Shown: positions 1-8,009 of the stretch, piece by piece
How the letters are laid out: the number at the start of each line of letters is the position of its first letter
Numbering within the stretch: position 1 is the first letter of the stretch
Assembly (NCBI GenBank): GCA_035552775.1
Contig: DASZKW010000012.1
Coordinates: forward strand, 1-45,024
DNA from: DASZKW01 sp035552775
GTDB taxonomy: Bacteria; Actinomycetota; Acidimicrobiia; Acidimicrobiales; Palsa-688
DNA length: 45,024 bases
Direction of reading: 5' to 3'
Made by a program: the position numbers and the translations under genes
The notes under the pieces: generated by a model
Database searches by the model: none
What the model saw: the letters and a program-made list of their open reading frames with translations, nothing else
What the model was told of the DNA's origin: nothing

Positions 1-600
1 AGGGGTCAGACCCAGGCTGGCGCAGGCAGCCGAGACATGGACCGCGTCGACGGGATGACGGAACTCGTCACCGACCGCCATGTGCACTACCGAGATCCGG
101 TCTGGCGAGATCGTACCGAGTTCCCTCACCTGGCGGCCCACATATTCGGAGTTGACGATCACACCCCAGCCCCGTTCGCCTACGACGTCGAGCGTCCGTC
201 GGAATCCCAGGTTCTCGTCCCTGCGATACCACTCGGGATGCCGCAGGGGCAACAGGTCGTGCAGCGTGATCATGGCCGGGCCCCCCGTCGGGATGGGGTA
301 CGAGGGGTGAAGCGCATGGATCAGGTCGAAGGTGCCGACGAGACGTTCGAGCCGGGGGGCGCCTATGGCCGTCCATGCCGCGTGGACCAGCTTTCGCGGA
401 CCCGGCACCCGGCGGTAACCCATGTCAGCGGGAAGCCATCCGGGCTGACGGCCTTCGCCGGGGGCGCACAGGTCATACGTCCAGCGGCTCGACTTGTTGG
501 CCGCGATGATCCCAAGGGTGAGCTCCTTGACGTAGCGGCCGATTCCCGTCATCGAATGCACGGGCTCGATCACCCGGTTGGCGAAGAGCAGGATCTTCAC
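1..600 (-). CDS. Glycosyltransferase family 4, N-terminal 200 residues (cut by window edge)
   Basis: Reading the minus strand from a GTG at 600 gives an open frame that runs off the left edge. It starts MKILLFANRVIEPVHSMTG and contains MTGIGRYVKEL, LHDLLPLRHPEWY and VIVNSEY, which is the donor-independent N-terminal Rossmann half of a GT-B retaining glycosyltransferase (GT4). The catalytic and nucleotide-sugar-binding C-terminal half lies outside the window. The protein is clearly paralogous to the complete GT4 at 21269-22399, which begins MKGLLFATRWVDPLQTMTG and shares MTGIGRY, HDLMPVQHPEWY and VIADSQ at the same spacing; both start GTG-AAG. The GTG overlaps the upstream GT2 stop as GTGA, so translation is probably coupled. 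Likely role: sugar transfer to a lipid-linked surface glycan at the inner membrane face. Sugar specificity cannot be read. Confidence 0.88.
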   Translation of the reverse strand, partial: MKILLFANRVIEPVHSMTGIGRYVKELTLGIIAANKSSRWTYDLCAPGEGRQPGWLPADMGYRRVPGPRKLVHAAWTAIGAPRLERLVGTFDLIHALHPSYPIPTGGPAMITLHDLLPLRHPEWYRRDENLGFRRTLDVVGERGWGVIVNSEYVGRQVRELGTISPDRISVVHMAVGDEFRHPVDAVHVSAACASLGLTP

Positions 601-1802
601 GATGGAGTCATTGCCAGCAAGGCAAGCACCGTGTCGATCGGCGCTTCCCGGTCAATCGTGACCCATCCGGGCCGGTGATGGCCGACTGTAGCGATGATCG
701 CTTGGCTTTGGGTGTGGGTCAGGTAGGCCTCATGCCGATCGGTGGCCGGCGCATCACTGATGACTGCCGAGTAGTGGAACCTGCGCTCCTCCAACCAGCG
801 CCCGAGCCGACCCACATGGTCGAAGCGTTCCACCCCTGGCGGCCGAGGACCGTGCCAGCGGCCGTTGTGCGTGGCTACCCACGTGACGCGACACAGGGGA
901 CGAGCTTGTTGAATGGCGCCGGCCAATCCGGAGAGGCGGCCGGTGCTGTCGAGGAGCAAGACCCGGTCGGCCGCCCACCAGTCACGCAAAACCAGATCCT
1001 TGTGCGGGTCGAACGGTGGGCGGCGCAAGAGGGGACGACCGCGGAGTTGTCGGGCGAAGCGTCCGCAAAAGATCGGACGGTTGTGCTCGACTTGTTCAAG
1101 CCTGGTGGTCGCGCTGAACGCAGTGTGGCCGACGTGGGTTACCCGGGATGCCGGCTCGTAGACGATGTGCCATCCTGCCTCGCGCATCGAGAAGCAGAGG
1201 TCCGCGTCTTCGTAGTAGCCCAAGCCATAGATCGGATCGAACCCGCCGACCCCGAGGAACGCATCGCTGCGGACCAGAATCGCGGCAGCGGAGCCGTAGT
1301 CGACATAGCGGCGAAAGCCGATTTCCGGATGGTCGGGTGACCATCGGTCTCCGTAGCCGTAGCCCCGTCCGTCCCCGCCGACCAGGACGCCAGCCTCCTG
1401 GACGCGGCCGTCGGCTTCCAGGTACATAGGAACCGCGGCGCCGGCACGATCGTCGTCGTCGAGGGCGGAGATCAGTGGACCGAGCCAGCCGGGATGGGGC
1501 TCCAGATCGCTGTTGAGGATGCCCACATAGCGGCCGCGAGCGTGCAGGGCCCCCAGGTTGGCAGCGGCTCCGTAACCGAGGTTGCGGTCGTTCATGACGA
1601 AAGTTGCGCCGTGCACTCGATCCTGCAGGAGATCGCCCGCCCCGTCCGGCGAAGCATTGTCCACCACTATCAACTCGTACGGTTCGGTGGTTGTGCCCAC
1701 GACGGCGGTGACGGTACGCAGAGCAATCTCGAACCCGCCGTAGACGACCATTACGAGGCTCGCCACCGGCTCGTCTACAGCCGGTAGCCGGAGGGACCTC
1801 AC
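597..1802 (-). CDS. Glycosyltransferase family 2 (rhamnosyltransferase-like)
   Basis: Predicted cytoplasmic inverting GT-A glycosyltransferase of the polysaccharide island. The N-terminal part has the GT2 fold signature ASLVMVVYGG, then YELIVVDNASPDG, NLGYGAAANLGA, the metal-binding ILNSDLEPHPGW (DXD-type), and the acceptor/catalytic stretch FDPIYGLGYYEDADLCF with the ED pair of the family. The last 130 residues are an extra domain without a motif I recognise. The frame is open up to 1931, but the first 43 residues there are arginine-rich and overlap the upstream gene. A GTG at 1802-1800 gives 401 residues and a GTGA overlap with the upstream stop, matching junction style elsewhere here, so I use it. 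It sits between a hypothetical gene and the partial GT4, all coupled. The acceptor and donor are unknown. Confidence 0.88.
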   Translation of the reverse strand: MRSLRLPAVDEPVASLVMVVYGGFEIALRTVTAVVGTTTEPYELIVVDNASPDGAGDLLQDRVHGATFVMNDRNLGYGAAANLGALHARGRYVGILNSDLEPHPGWLGPLISALDDDDRAGAAVPMYLEADGRVQEAGVLVGGDGRGYGYGDRWSPDHPEIGFRRYVDYGSAAAILVRSDAFLGVGGFDPIYGLGYYEDADLCFSMREAGWHIVYEPASRVTHVGHTAFSATTRLEQVEHNRPIFCGRFARQLRGRPLLRRPPFDPHKDLVLRDWWAADRVLLLDSTGRLSGLAGAIQQARPLCRVTWVATHNGRWHGPRPPGVERFDHVGRLGRWLEERRFHYSAVISDAPATDRHEAYLTHTQSQAIIATVGHHRPGWVTIDREAPIDTVLALLAMTPS

Positions 1803-2452
1803 GCCCACCGTCGCCGCTTTTCCTCTCCAATCCGCCCGACTCCGTCCGCAAGGAGACTCCACAGCGTGCCCGAACGCGAGCGTCCGAACCATCGGTCGGC
1901 ACCGACGGTGACGGCTTCCAGCCGGGACCATGCCGGCACGTTAAGCGAGGGCCGCTCTGTCCGCCTCCAGTGGGGGTCGGCCTCGTCGGCGATACCGTCG
2001 AAGAACGCATCGAGGGCGGCGATCCCGGCGGCGACGTGGTCTGAGTCTTTTCCAGCATGGCGCACAGACGACGCGAGCCCCCCCCACACCGGGTCGCTGG
2101 TCGTTATCGTCGCGGCCCCGTACAACGCGGCCACCCAGTCCTCGAGGCTCGCCTGGATTGGAAGCGCGCTATCGGCGCCCGGCTCGAAATCCGAAGGACC
2201 CTCCGGCAACCATCCGACCACCCGCATGAAGCGAAGGCGCCGCTCGAGGACAGGGCGAGGGAAGCTGCGGGCGCCGAGGACGGTGGCGGGGGGCAACTCA
2301 GGGCCGGGCCGGGCACGACGAATCAACTCGGGTCCTGGCGCCTCCGCGCCGGCTTTATGAAGGGGCGCCAGGCGCCTCGTCAGTTCGGAGTCGATGATCC
2401 GATCGACTAGCCGCTGGGTCAGCAGGGACGATGGACTCGCGTCGAGGGACAT
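1799..2452 (-). CDS. Hypothetical protein, first gene of the left-edge glycosyltransferase operon
   Basis: A 217-residue frame with ATG start, preceded by a weak GGAAG element. I do not recognise a family. The sequence is soluble-looking, with no signal peptide or membrane segment, and is rich in Arg, Ala and Leu; it contains a tryptophan-spaced central part (EDWVAALYGA, SDPVWGGLASS, DPHWRRTERPS) and ends in a basic tail. Codon usage is like its neighbours. It is translationally coupled (GTGA) to the following GT2 and then the GT4, so it probably belongs to the same glycan pathway, perhaps as an accessory or a diverged transferase domain. This placement is inference; nothing in the protein itself gives a reaction. 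Confidence 0.7.
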   Translation of the reverse strand: MSLDASPSSLLTQRLVDRIIDSELTRRLAPLHKAGAEAPGPELIRRARPGPELPPATVLGARSFPRPVLERRLRFMRVVGWLPEGPSDFEPGADSALPIQASLEDWVAALYGAATITTSDPVWGGLASSVRHAGKDSDHVAAGIAALDAFFDGIADEADPHWRRTERPSLNVPAWSRLEAVTVGADRWFGRSRSGTLWSLLADGVGRIGEEKRRRWA

Positions 2453-2539
2453 GGCTTCCTGGTTCGGAAAGGACCGGTGTGGGTCCTACGGACCCCCAAC
2501 CTTAGCTAGAATAACTGCCCAAATTGCCGTCGGCCTGGC
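2453..2539. promoter_or_regulatory. Divergent promoter region with short dyad
   Basis: Short gap between two genes reading away from each other, so it must hold both promoters. It is less GC-rich near 2501-2525, with a TAGAAT (2507-2512) that could be a -10 element for the plus-strand acyltransferase; no convincing -35 is seen. A perfect 6-bp inverted repeat GGGTCC-TAC-GGACCC lies at 2481-2495 and could be an operator or a leader hairpin. Confidence 0.4.
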
Positions 2540-3742
2540 ATGGCCAACTTGGAAATGAGGAGTCGCGGGTTGGGGGACGACGTGGAGCTGACAGCCCAAG
2601 AGCGAAAACCCGCGGCGCGGGGGGGACGACTACTCGCCCTCGACGGTCTGCGGGCGTTCGCCGTGGTCACGGTGATGCTGTTCCACCTCTATGCCCAGCC
2701 TGCGATCAGCTGGAAGCCGTGGAAACCCAGCGGCGGCTTCTTGACCTTAGATATCTTCTATGTCCTGTCAGGATTTCTCATTACTAGCCTTCTATTGGCG
2801 GAGTCCGACAGGTGTGGATCGGTGAACCTTCGGAGCTTCTATGCTCGGCGTGCCCTTCGTCTTTTCCCCGCGTTGGCCATCCTGCTCCTGGCAGCCGGGG
2901 TAGGCGCGGCCGTGTGGAGCAGCCAGCCGTGGAGTAAGCCGACCCTTCTAGGCCTCCCCTGGGTCATCCTTTACGTGGGCAACTGGAACGTAATCTTCTA
3001 CGGCGGGGCCATCCCTCTCGGCGCCCTCGGGCAGACCTGGTCCCTTGGGGTCGAGGAGCAGTTCTACCTCATCTGGCCGCTAATCCTGCTCGTCGTCCTC
3101 CGACGGTTTACCAACCGATTACGTATCGCGGCTGTCCTGATGGCTATCGCCATCGGAGAGATGCTGTACAGGTTCGTCGCGGTCGAGGCGCTTCACTGGG
3201 TGGCTCGAGATCGCTGCTACTTCGGAACAGATACGCATTCCGATGGCTTGCTCGTCGGCTGTTCGCTGGCATTCTTCATCGCTGCCCAGAGAGGACGGCC
3301 CCCCTTATCGGAGCGGTTCCACAGGATCGTTGCATGGCTTACTGCGTTCAGTGTGATTGCTCTCGTTCTTCTCATAATGCGAGAGAGCTACGTGGCCCCG
3401 TCGGCCGTCTGGTTCGGGATCTCAGCGGCAGTACTTTGCACCGGCGTCATCGTCCTCAACCTTGTCACTCGGCCGCTACCTGTGCTGGCGTGGGTTTTGG
3501 AGTCTCGTCCAGTTGTATGGGTTGGGAAACGTAGTTACGGAATTTACCTGTGGCAAAATACGTTTGCCTTTTTTACGAGCGGGATCAGTCACCCCGGCAT
3601 CGGCTTCAACGAGTGGCAAGCGATCCGATTCCTTGTTCCGATCGCCATTGCCGCCGTCTCCTACCGGTTTGTCGAACGTCCCTTCCTGCGGCGCAAGCGC
3701 AGCTTCGAGCGGACGAAGTTAGTTCCGTCGGCGCTTGTATGA
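2540..3742 (+). CDS. Acyltransferase 3 family membrane protein (OafA/YrhL-like)
   Basis: A 400-residue integral membrane O-acyltransferase. After a 30-residue basic cytoplasmic tail comes LLALDGLRAFAVVTVMLFHL, holding the conserved Arg and the catalytic His (about residue 49), then LDIFYVLSGFLITSLLL, SFYARRALRLFPAL and LGQTWSLGVEEQFYLIWP, all hallmarks of the acyltransferase 3 family. About ten hydrophobic segments follow one another to the C-terminal VERPFLRRKRSFER. There is no C-terminal SGNH domain, so it is the short form. The family moves acetyl or other acyl groups to extracytoplasmic sugars, so the likely job here is decorating the polysaccharide made by the island. The ATG at 2540 lacks a good ribosome site; an internal ATG at 2555 is an alternative start. 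It stands alone, convergent with the next methyltransferase. Confidence 0.92.
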   Translation: MANLEMRSRGLGDDVELTAQERKPAARGGRLLALDGLRAFAVVTVMLFHLYAQPAISWKPWKPSGGFLTLDIFYVLSGFLITSLLLAESDRCGSVNLRSFYARRALRLFPALAILLLAAGVGAAVWSSQPWSKPTLLGLPWVILYVGNWNVIFYGGAIPLGALGQTWSLGVEEQFYLIWPLILLVVLRRFTNRLRIAAVLMAIAIGEMLYRFVAVEALHWVARDRCYFGTDTHSDGLLVGCSLAFFIAAQRGRPPLSERFHRIVAWLTAFSVIALVLLIMRESYVAPSAVWFGISAAVLCTGVIVLNLVTRPLPVLAWVLESRPVVWVGKRSYGIYLWQNTFAFFTSGISHPGIGFNEWQAIRFLVPIAIAAVSYRFVERPFLRRKRSFERTKLVPSALV

Positions 3743-3753
3743 AGTGACAGCGG

Positions 3754-4317
3754 TCAGGTACGGGTCACGTGGGGACGCAGAACGGCCCATTGCGAGACCC
3801 CCCATAGGATCCGCCGTTCGACCACATCGAAGTAGGCGAGCTGACGGAGGTCGGTTAGATGGGAGTGTGGGCTACTCCGGTGCTGTAGCAGGCGCATGGC
3901 TTCGAGGGCCCGGCATACCCGGTCCATTCGCGGGATCGGGGTCGTGGCGAACAGGAGTCCGTCGGGCTTCAGAAGATCCCAGATGACGCCGGCAAAGTCG
4001 CCATGTTCGATGACCTCGAAGGCCACGACCGCATCAAAGGAGTGGGCCTCGAGCCCGATGGCGCGCCACTCGAAGACGTCACCTACGACGTCGGCCGGCG
4101 GTCGAAGATCCACACCGACTGTACGGGTCCATCCCAGAGATGCCGCCTCCTCCTTGAACCAGTTGTCTGAGCACCCCAGATCCAGGATCATCGCCTGCTG
4201 GCCGATCCGGGGCAAGAAGTACTTCAACTTGCCCCGCCGCGCCAAGCCACTGAGCGGCCCACGACTGGGGGAGGAGCGCCGCTTCATAACGGTCGTCATC
4301 GTGACCACCCTTGGCAA
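3754..4317 (-). CDS. Class I SAM-dependent methyltransferase (type 11-like)
   Basis: A 187-residue soluble methyltransferase. The SAM-binding motif I is ILDLGCSDNWF (about 43-53), followed by TVGVDLRPP (acidic residue at the end of strand 2), DAVVAFEVIEHGDF (motif IV region) and LLKPDGLLFATTPIPR. The C-terminal part ends DVVERRILWGVSQWAVLRP. This pattern is typical of small methyltransferases in glycan clusters that act on sugars or lipid-linked intermediates; the substrate cannot be read. It is convergent with the acyltransferase (11-bp gap) and divergent from the FkbM gene. Three Met codons in the first twelve residues make the precise start uncertain; the later MKRRSSPSR start is also possible. 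Confidence 0.82.
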   Translation of the reverse strand: MPRVVTMTTVMKRRSSPSRGPLSGLARRGKLKYFLPRIGQQAMILDLGCSDNWFKEEAASLGWTRTVGVDLRPPADVVGDVFEWRAIGLEAHSFDAVVAFEVIEHGDFAGVIWDLLKPDGLLFATTPIPRMDRVCRALEAMRLLQHRSSPHSHLTDLRQLAYFDVVERRILWGVSQWAVLRPHVTRT

Positions 4318-4524
4318 CCGGCGGTGACGTCAGCTTCAGGGCGTCGGGACACGACCGCCGACGGCACATCCCATAGGTGGATCACTCGGCCTCCAGCCTG
4401 GTCACTCGGGGCTCCTACGGCTCACGGGGCCTTCGGGGACAGTAGCAGCCGCTGGTGCGGGCACGTGAGGGAATCGTAGGATACCGATGTCCCTGGGACC
4501 CGGCCAACCGATTAGGCGTACAAC
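4318..4524. promoter_or_regulatory. Divergent intergenic region upstream of two methyltransferase genes
   Basis: 207 bp between divergent genes. A TAGGAT (4477-4482) about 43 bp before the FkbM ATG could be a -10 element; no clear -35 accompanies it. A small GTCCC-T-GGGAC dyad sits at 4490-4500 in the leader. I see no small gene here. Confidence 0.35.
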
Positions 4525-5448
4525 ATGAAACCTCGGCCATTGTTGAGCCAAAAGTGGGAGCTATCGAAGCGGCGGGTCGTCGGTGGCGCGGAGCGCTTGG
4601 CCGACAGGCATATCCCCGCATTCGATCGTCTGGCTGCCCTGACGCCGATCGCCGCCAACAGGGGGCAGCCGCAGTACGTGTTTGTTACCAGCGACCGAGA
4701 GATGAGCCCGCGAATCTATGCGAATGGAGGCTACGACACCGCCGAGATGTCCTGGGCGCTCGACTACCTCGGGCAGCCCCAGCGGAGCGGCCTCGTGGTG
4801 GAGGTGGGAGCCAACATCGGCACGACGACCGTCCCCCTCCTGACCCGACACGGCGCTTCGGCCGTGGAAGCATTCGAGCCCGCCCCTCTGAACTTCAAGC
4901 TCTTGTGGTGCAACCTCATCCTCAACGAGGTTGAGACGCGCGCGGCCATCACACAGGTGGCGATTTCCGATCAGGACGCGGAGCTCGTCATGGAGCTGTG
5001 CGACTGGAACACGGGGGACAACCGCATAGCAGCTGCGAACCCGCAAGGGGAGAAGATGTGGGAGTCGACACGACCGAGAATCCATGTGCCAGCGCTTCGC
5101 CTCGACCGTGCCCTGGCCGCCCCGGTCGAGAAGGTCTCACTTGTATGGGTCGACACCCAAGGCCACGAAGCCCAGGTTCTAGCTGGAGCCTCAGCCCTCT
5201 TGGCTGCCAAGGTACCTTGGATCATCGAGTACTGGCCCTACGGGCTGGCTCGCGCTGGCGGGGCCGAACGCCTGCACCGCCTCATCGCGGATCACTTCAC
5301 CGGCGCGGTCGACGTGCGGCGGTCTATGGATTCAAATAGGCCGGTCCTCATTGGACCTGAAGAAGTTGCGACCATGTCGCAACGCCCGGGACTCTGCCCA
5401 CCCGGCCTCGAGCATGACTGGTATACCGACCTCATCCTTCTCCCGTGA
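4525..5448 (+). CDS. FkbM family methyltransferase
   Basis: A 307-residue protein with the FkbM layout: SAM-binding VVEVGANIGTTTVPLL (about residues 92-107), then AVEAFEPAPLNFKLLWCNLI, and the C-terminal family mark SLVWVDTQGHEAQVLAGA. FkbM-type enzymes O-methylate sugars or polyketides and are frequent in polysaccharide clusters, so an O-methyl group on the exported glycan is the likely product. The first 90 residues, with RIYANGGYDTAEMSWAL, resemble the family's usual substrate-side N-terminal extension. The ATG at 4525 has only a weak upstream purine stretch. It is monocistronic and convergent with the ABC exporter ATPase, 32 bp away. Confidence 0.9.
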   Translation: MKPRPLLSQKWELSKRRVVGGAERLADRHIPAFDRLAALTPIAANRGQPQYVFVTSDREMSPRIYANGGYDTAEMSWALDYLGQPQRSGLVVEVGANIGTTTVPLLTRHGASAVEAFEPAPLNFKLLWCNLILNEVETRAAITQVAISDQDAELVMELCDWNTGDNRIAAANPQGEKMWESTRPRIHVPALRLDRALAAPVEKVSLVWVDTQGHEAQVLAGASALLAAKVPWIIEYWPYGLARAGGAERLHRLIADHFTGAVDVRRSMDSNRPVLIGPEEVATMSQRPGLCPPGLEHDWYTDLILLP

Positions 5449-5480
5449 TCGGGCAAGTACCCGCCCGGAGCCGGCCACTC

Positions 5481-6668
5481 CTAGTGCTGCAAGAAGCCTG
5501 ACCGCGGTTCGCTGTCCGGTACCTCTGACACCTGACGCCAACGGGCCGGAAACTTGGTGAAGCCGAAGCTGGGGTTGAGCTCCTCACCCCGAACATCGAT
5601 GCCGAGCTTGCGGACATCGTCGAGCACCGGTAGCCGCGTGTCACCGCAAAAGCCCACAAGAATACTGTAGGGGCCTGGGTGGAGCGGCAACGAGGAAAGC
5701 TCGCACTCGACTTGGAGGGGTCCGGCGTGGTCGAATGTCACGTCGGCAATCGAGGACCCGACAACTCCAACGTTTGCATTGTCCGCGCCACTTACTCCTA
5801 TAACGATCTGGCCAAAAGGACAGGGTGCTGGCAGGTCTAATTCCATGCGCACCCGAACGGAGTCTCCCGAATCGATGACCGAGGCGGAACTCGTGACCGA
5901 TCGGAACACCATAGTGCCGGTGGTGTCGGCCTCGACCGCGGGGTTGTAGCGCTCGTATGCGCGGATGACCTCCGTCGGCGGGCCCTGGCTCAAGAGTCTT
6001 CCGTCGATCAGAAGCACGGCCTCGTCACAGAGTAGAGGCACGGTCCACAGCGCGTGGGTGACGTAGAGCAGGGCCGCCCCCTCCTTTCGGAGTGCTGCGA
6101 TCCGGTCGTGACACTTGCGCTGGAATAGGGCATCCCCGACGGCGAGCACCTCGTCTAGGACGACGATCTCGACGTCGAGGTGGGAGGCGATGGCAAAGCC
6201 GAGCCGGGCCATCATTCCTGAGCTGTATCGTTTTACGGGGGTATCGAGAAAGCTTCCGATGGCAGCGAAGTCGACGATCTGGTCGAAACGTCGTTTGATA
6301 TCGGCCGGTCCCATACCGAGAACTGAGGCGCTAAAGTAGACGTTTTCGCGCCCGGTCATGTCGGGGTGGAACCCGGCGCCGAGTTCGATGAGCGAGGCCG
6401 AGCGCCCTCCGACGAAGACGTCGCCGATGGTCGGGGTGGTGACCCCGGCAACGAGCTTTAGCACCGTCGACTTGCCAGCGCCGTTGGGACCGACGAATCC
6501 GAGGCTCTTTCCGCTCTCCACCCCGAAGGTCAGGTCCTTCAGCGCCCAGTGGAAATCCCCACGACGCAACTCACCGAATCTTCCAGGGATTATCGAGCGC
6601 AGGTTGGCGCGCTCACGCCCCCGCCGGTACTGCTTGCTGACTCCACGAAAGGCGACCATTGTGCTCAT
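5481..6668 (-). CDS. wzt: Polysaccharide ABC exporter ATPase with Wzt-type C-terminal domain
   Basis: A 395-residue ATPase of an ABC-2 polysaccharide or teichoic-acid type exporter. Residues 1-240 form the nucleotide-binding domain: Walker A GPNGAGKST (60-68), signature YSSGMMARLG (148-157), Walker B IVVLDE (168-173) followed by the D-loop LAVGD, and the H-loop YVTHAL. The ELGAGFHPDMTGRENVY segment is diagnostic of this exporter subfamily. Residues 245-380 form a beta-rich domain like Wzt C-terminal domains that read the non-reducing end of the glycan before export; such domains usually go with a terminally modified polymer. It is the last gene of the nine-gene operon and overlaps the permease by 4 bp (ATGA). 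Wzt is a functional-type name here, not proof of orthology. Confidence 0.93.
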   Translation of the reverse strand: MSTMVAFRGVSKQYRRGRERANLRSIIPGRFGELRRGDFHWALKDLTFGVESGKSLGFVGPNGAGKSTVLKLVAGVTTPTIGDVFVGGRSASLIELGAGFHPDMTGRENVYFSASVLGMGPADIKRRFDQIVDFAAIGSFLDTPVKRYSSGMMARLGFAIASHLDVEIVVLDEVLAVGDALFQRKCHDRIAALRKEGAALLYVTHALWTVPLLCDEAVLLIDGRLLSQGPPTEVIRAYERYNPAVEADTTGTMVFRSVTSSASVIDSGDSVRVRMELDLPAPCPFGQIVIGVSGADNANVGVVGSSIADVTFDHAGPLQVECELSSLPLHPGPYSILVGFCGDTRLPVLDDVRKLGIDVRGEELNPSFGFTKFPARWRQVSEVPDSEPRSGFLQH

Positions 6669-7534
6669 AGAAGATCCGGAAGCCTGTCCTCAATGGCGTG
6701 GGAGTAGACAAGCGAGACGCTCAACACAACAAAGCCGGCACCGATCAGGCCCCCCATTAACCCGAGGGAGGGCCACCGGCCATAAATGACGGCCTGACGA
6801 CTCGCGGCAATGACCCGAGCGAGGGGGTTCGAAGAAAAAACCAGTTTTGCGATCGAGCCTTGTGCTTGGCTCTGGGGGTACATGATCGGTGTCGCTATGA
6901 ATATGATCTGGAGCAAGAGCGGTACGACAAAGCGAATATCACGAACGAACGCGGCAAAAATACCGGCGAAGACCACAACCCCTTCGACCAAAAGGAGAAG
7001 GCCAATATAAATGGGGAACAAAGCAAAAGTCGAAAGGTGAACAGCGTGAGCGGTGACGAGCTGCAGTATCAAGAGGACCCCTGTCCCCACCAAAAGATCG
7101 AGGACGACAACGCCCCCGGCGGCAAGTGGTATCACGGACCGAGGAAAATAGACCTGTTTGATCACCGAGCTATTCGTGATAAGCGATTGTATGCCCCACG
7201 TGACTGCGTTGGAAAGAAAGGTCCAAGGGGCAAGTCCGCAGTAGGCGAAGACGAGATAGCTTCCACGTGGCGAGCGGATATGGAGTACCTTGGTGAAAAC
7301 CAATCCGTAGACCACGAGGAGTAGGGCGGGCTGGATGACTGCCCAAGCAACTCCAAGGATACTTTGGCGGTAGCGTACGATGAAGTCACGCTGTACCCAT
7401 TGCAAGAACAGCCAGCGGGACTGCCAGAGCTGGCGACAGATGGCGGCTGGCCGCATCGATCGAAGGCGCATGTTCGCCACCCCCGACGGAACCTCGCTCA
7501 CCGTCTTAGCATAGGCGGTCCTGGTTGGTGTCAA
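6665..7534 (-). CDS. wzm: Polysaccharide ABC exporter permease (ABC-2 type)
   Basis: A membrane permease partnering the following ATPase. Family motif WVQRDFIVRYRQSILGVAWA near the N-terminus marks the amphipathic interface helix, followed by the first membrane span IQPALLLVVYGLVF; about six hydrophobic spans run to the C-terminal VVLSVSLVYSHAIEDR. The FIATPIMYPQSQ loop is also typical. It moves lipid-linked glycan across the cytoplasmic membrane. The frame opens with a TTG at 7534 that overlaps the upstream stop as TTGA; a GTG 30 bp in (VSEVPSG) or the ATG of MRLRSMRP are plausible alternatives, since none has a strong ribosome site. It lies between the acetyltransferase and the ATPase in the main operon. 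Confidence 0.92.
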   Translation of the reverse strand: MTPTRTAYAKTVSEVPSGVANMRLRSMRPAAICRQLWQSRWLFLQWVQRDFIVRYRQSILGVAWAVIQPALLLVVYGLVFTKVLHIRSPRGSYLVFAYCGLAPWTFLSNAVTWGIQSLITNSSVIKQVYFPRSVIPLAAGGVVVLDLLVGTGVLLILQLVTAHAVHLSTFALFPIYIGLLLLVEGVVVFAGIFAAFVRDIRFVVPLLLQIIFIATPIMYPQSQAQGSIAKLVFSSNPLARVIAASRQAVIYGRWPSLGLMGGLIGAGFVVLSVSLVYSHAIEDRLPDLL

Positions 7535-8007
7535 TGGGGGATCTCGCCTATGATCCTCGCCTGGGCACCGGCGACGATCATGTACGGGGCCACGTCGTGG
7601 CGTACCAGCGTGCCGGCGGCGACGACGGCGTGCTCACCGATAGCGCACGGCCCCAGCACTATAACATTGGTCGCCAGCCAGGCTCCCTGACCAACAGTGA
7701 TGTCACAACCATAGAAGGGAGCGGTCACCTGCCGGTCGCGGTTGAGTTCCGTAACGTCATGGTAGCCGGTCAACAGGCAAGCGCCGTGGGATATCATGCC
7801 CCACTCATCGACCGTGATGTCCCCTGACGTTGTGTTGAAGAAGGCATTATTTACAACAGCCGTTTTGGCCACGTGTAGGCGCTCTTGCGGTCCAAAAACG
7901 CGAGGTTGATCTAGTAGCGCAGTCGCCATCTGTGGCGCACCGCGACGGACGAGCGTGGCGGCCAGACGGTCGAGGAAATGGTCTTTCGCGCCCCGAAGAA
8001 GGTTCAT
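7531..8007 (-). CDS. Hexapeptide-repeat (left-handed beta-helix) acetyltransferase
   Basis: A 158-residue acyltransferase of the LbH/WbbJ type. The imperfect hexapeptide pattern appears as AVVNNAFFNTTSGDITVDEWGMIS, GACLLTGYHDV with the catalytic His, and then ITVGQGAWLATNVIVLGPCAIGEHAVVAAGTLV. Such enzymes form trimers and transfer acetyl from acetyl-CoA to a sugar hydroxyl or amine. In this operon it would acetylate a sugar residue of the glycan before export. ATG start at 8007 with a 2-bp gap from the upstream GT4 stop. The sugar acceptor is unknown. Confidence 0.88.
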   Translation of the reverse strand: MNLLRGAKDHFLDRLAATLVRRGAPQMATALLDQPRVFGPQERLHVAKTAVVNNAFFNTTSGDITVDEWGMISHGACLLTGYHDVTELNRDRQVTAPFYGCDITVGQGAWLATNVIVLGPCAIGEHAVVAAGTLVRHDVAPYMIVAGAQARIIGEIPH

Positions 8008-8009
8008 GA

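Noticed and set aside
37..678. A 213-codon plus-strand frame at the left edge
   Set aside because: It is antisense to the partial GT4, which aligns well with a complete paralogue at 21269.
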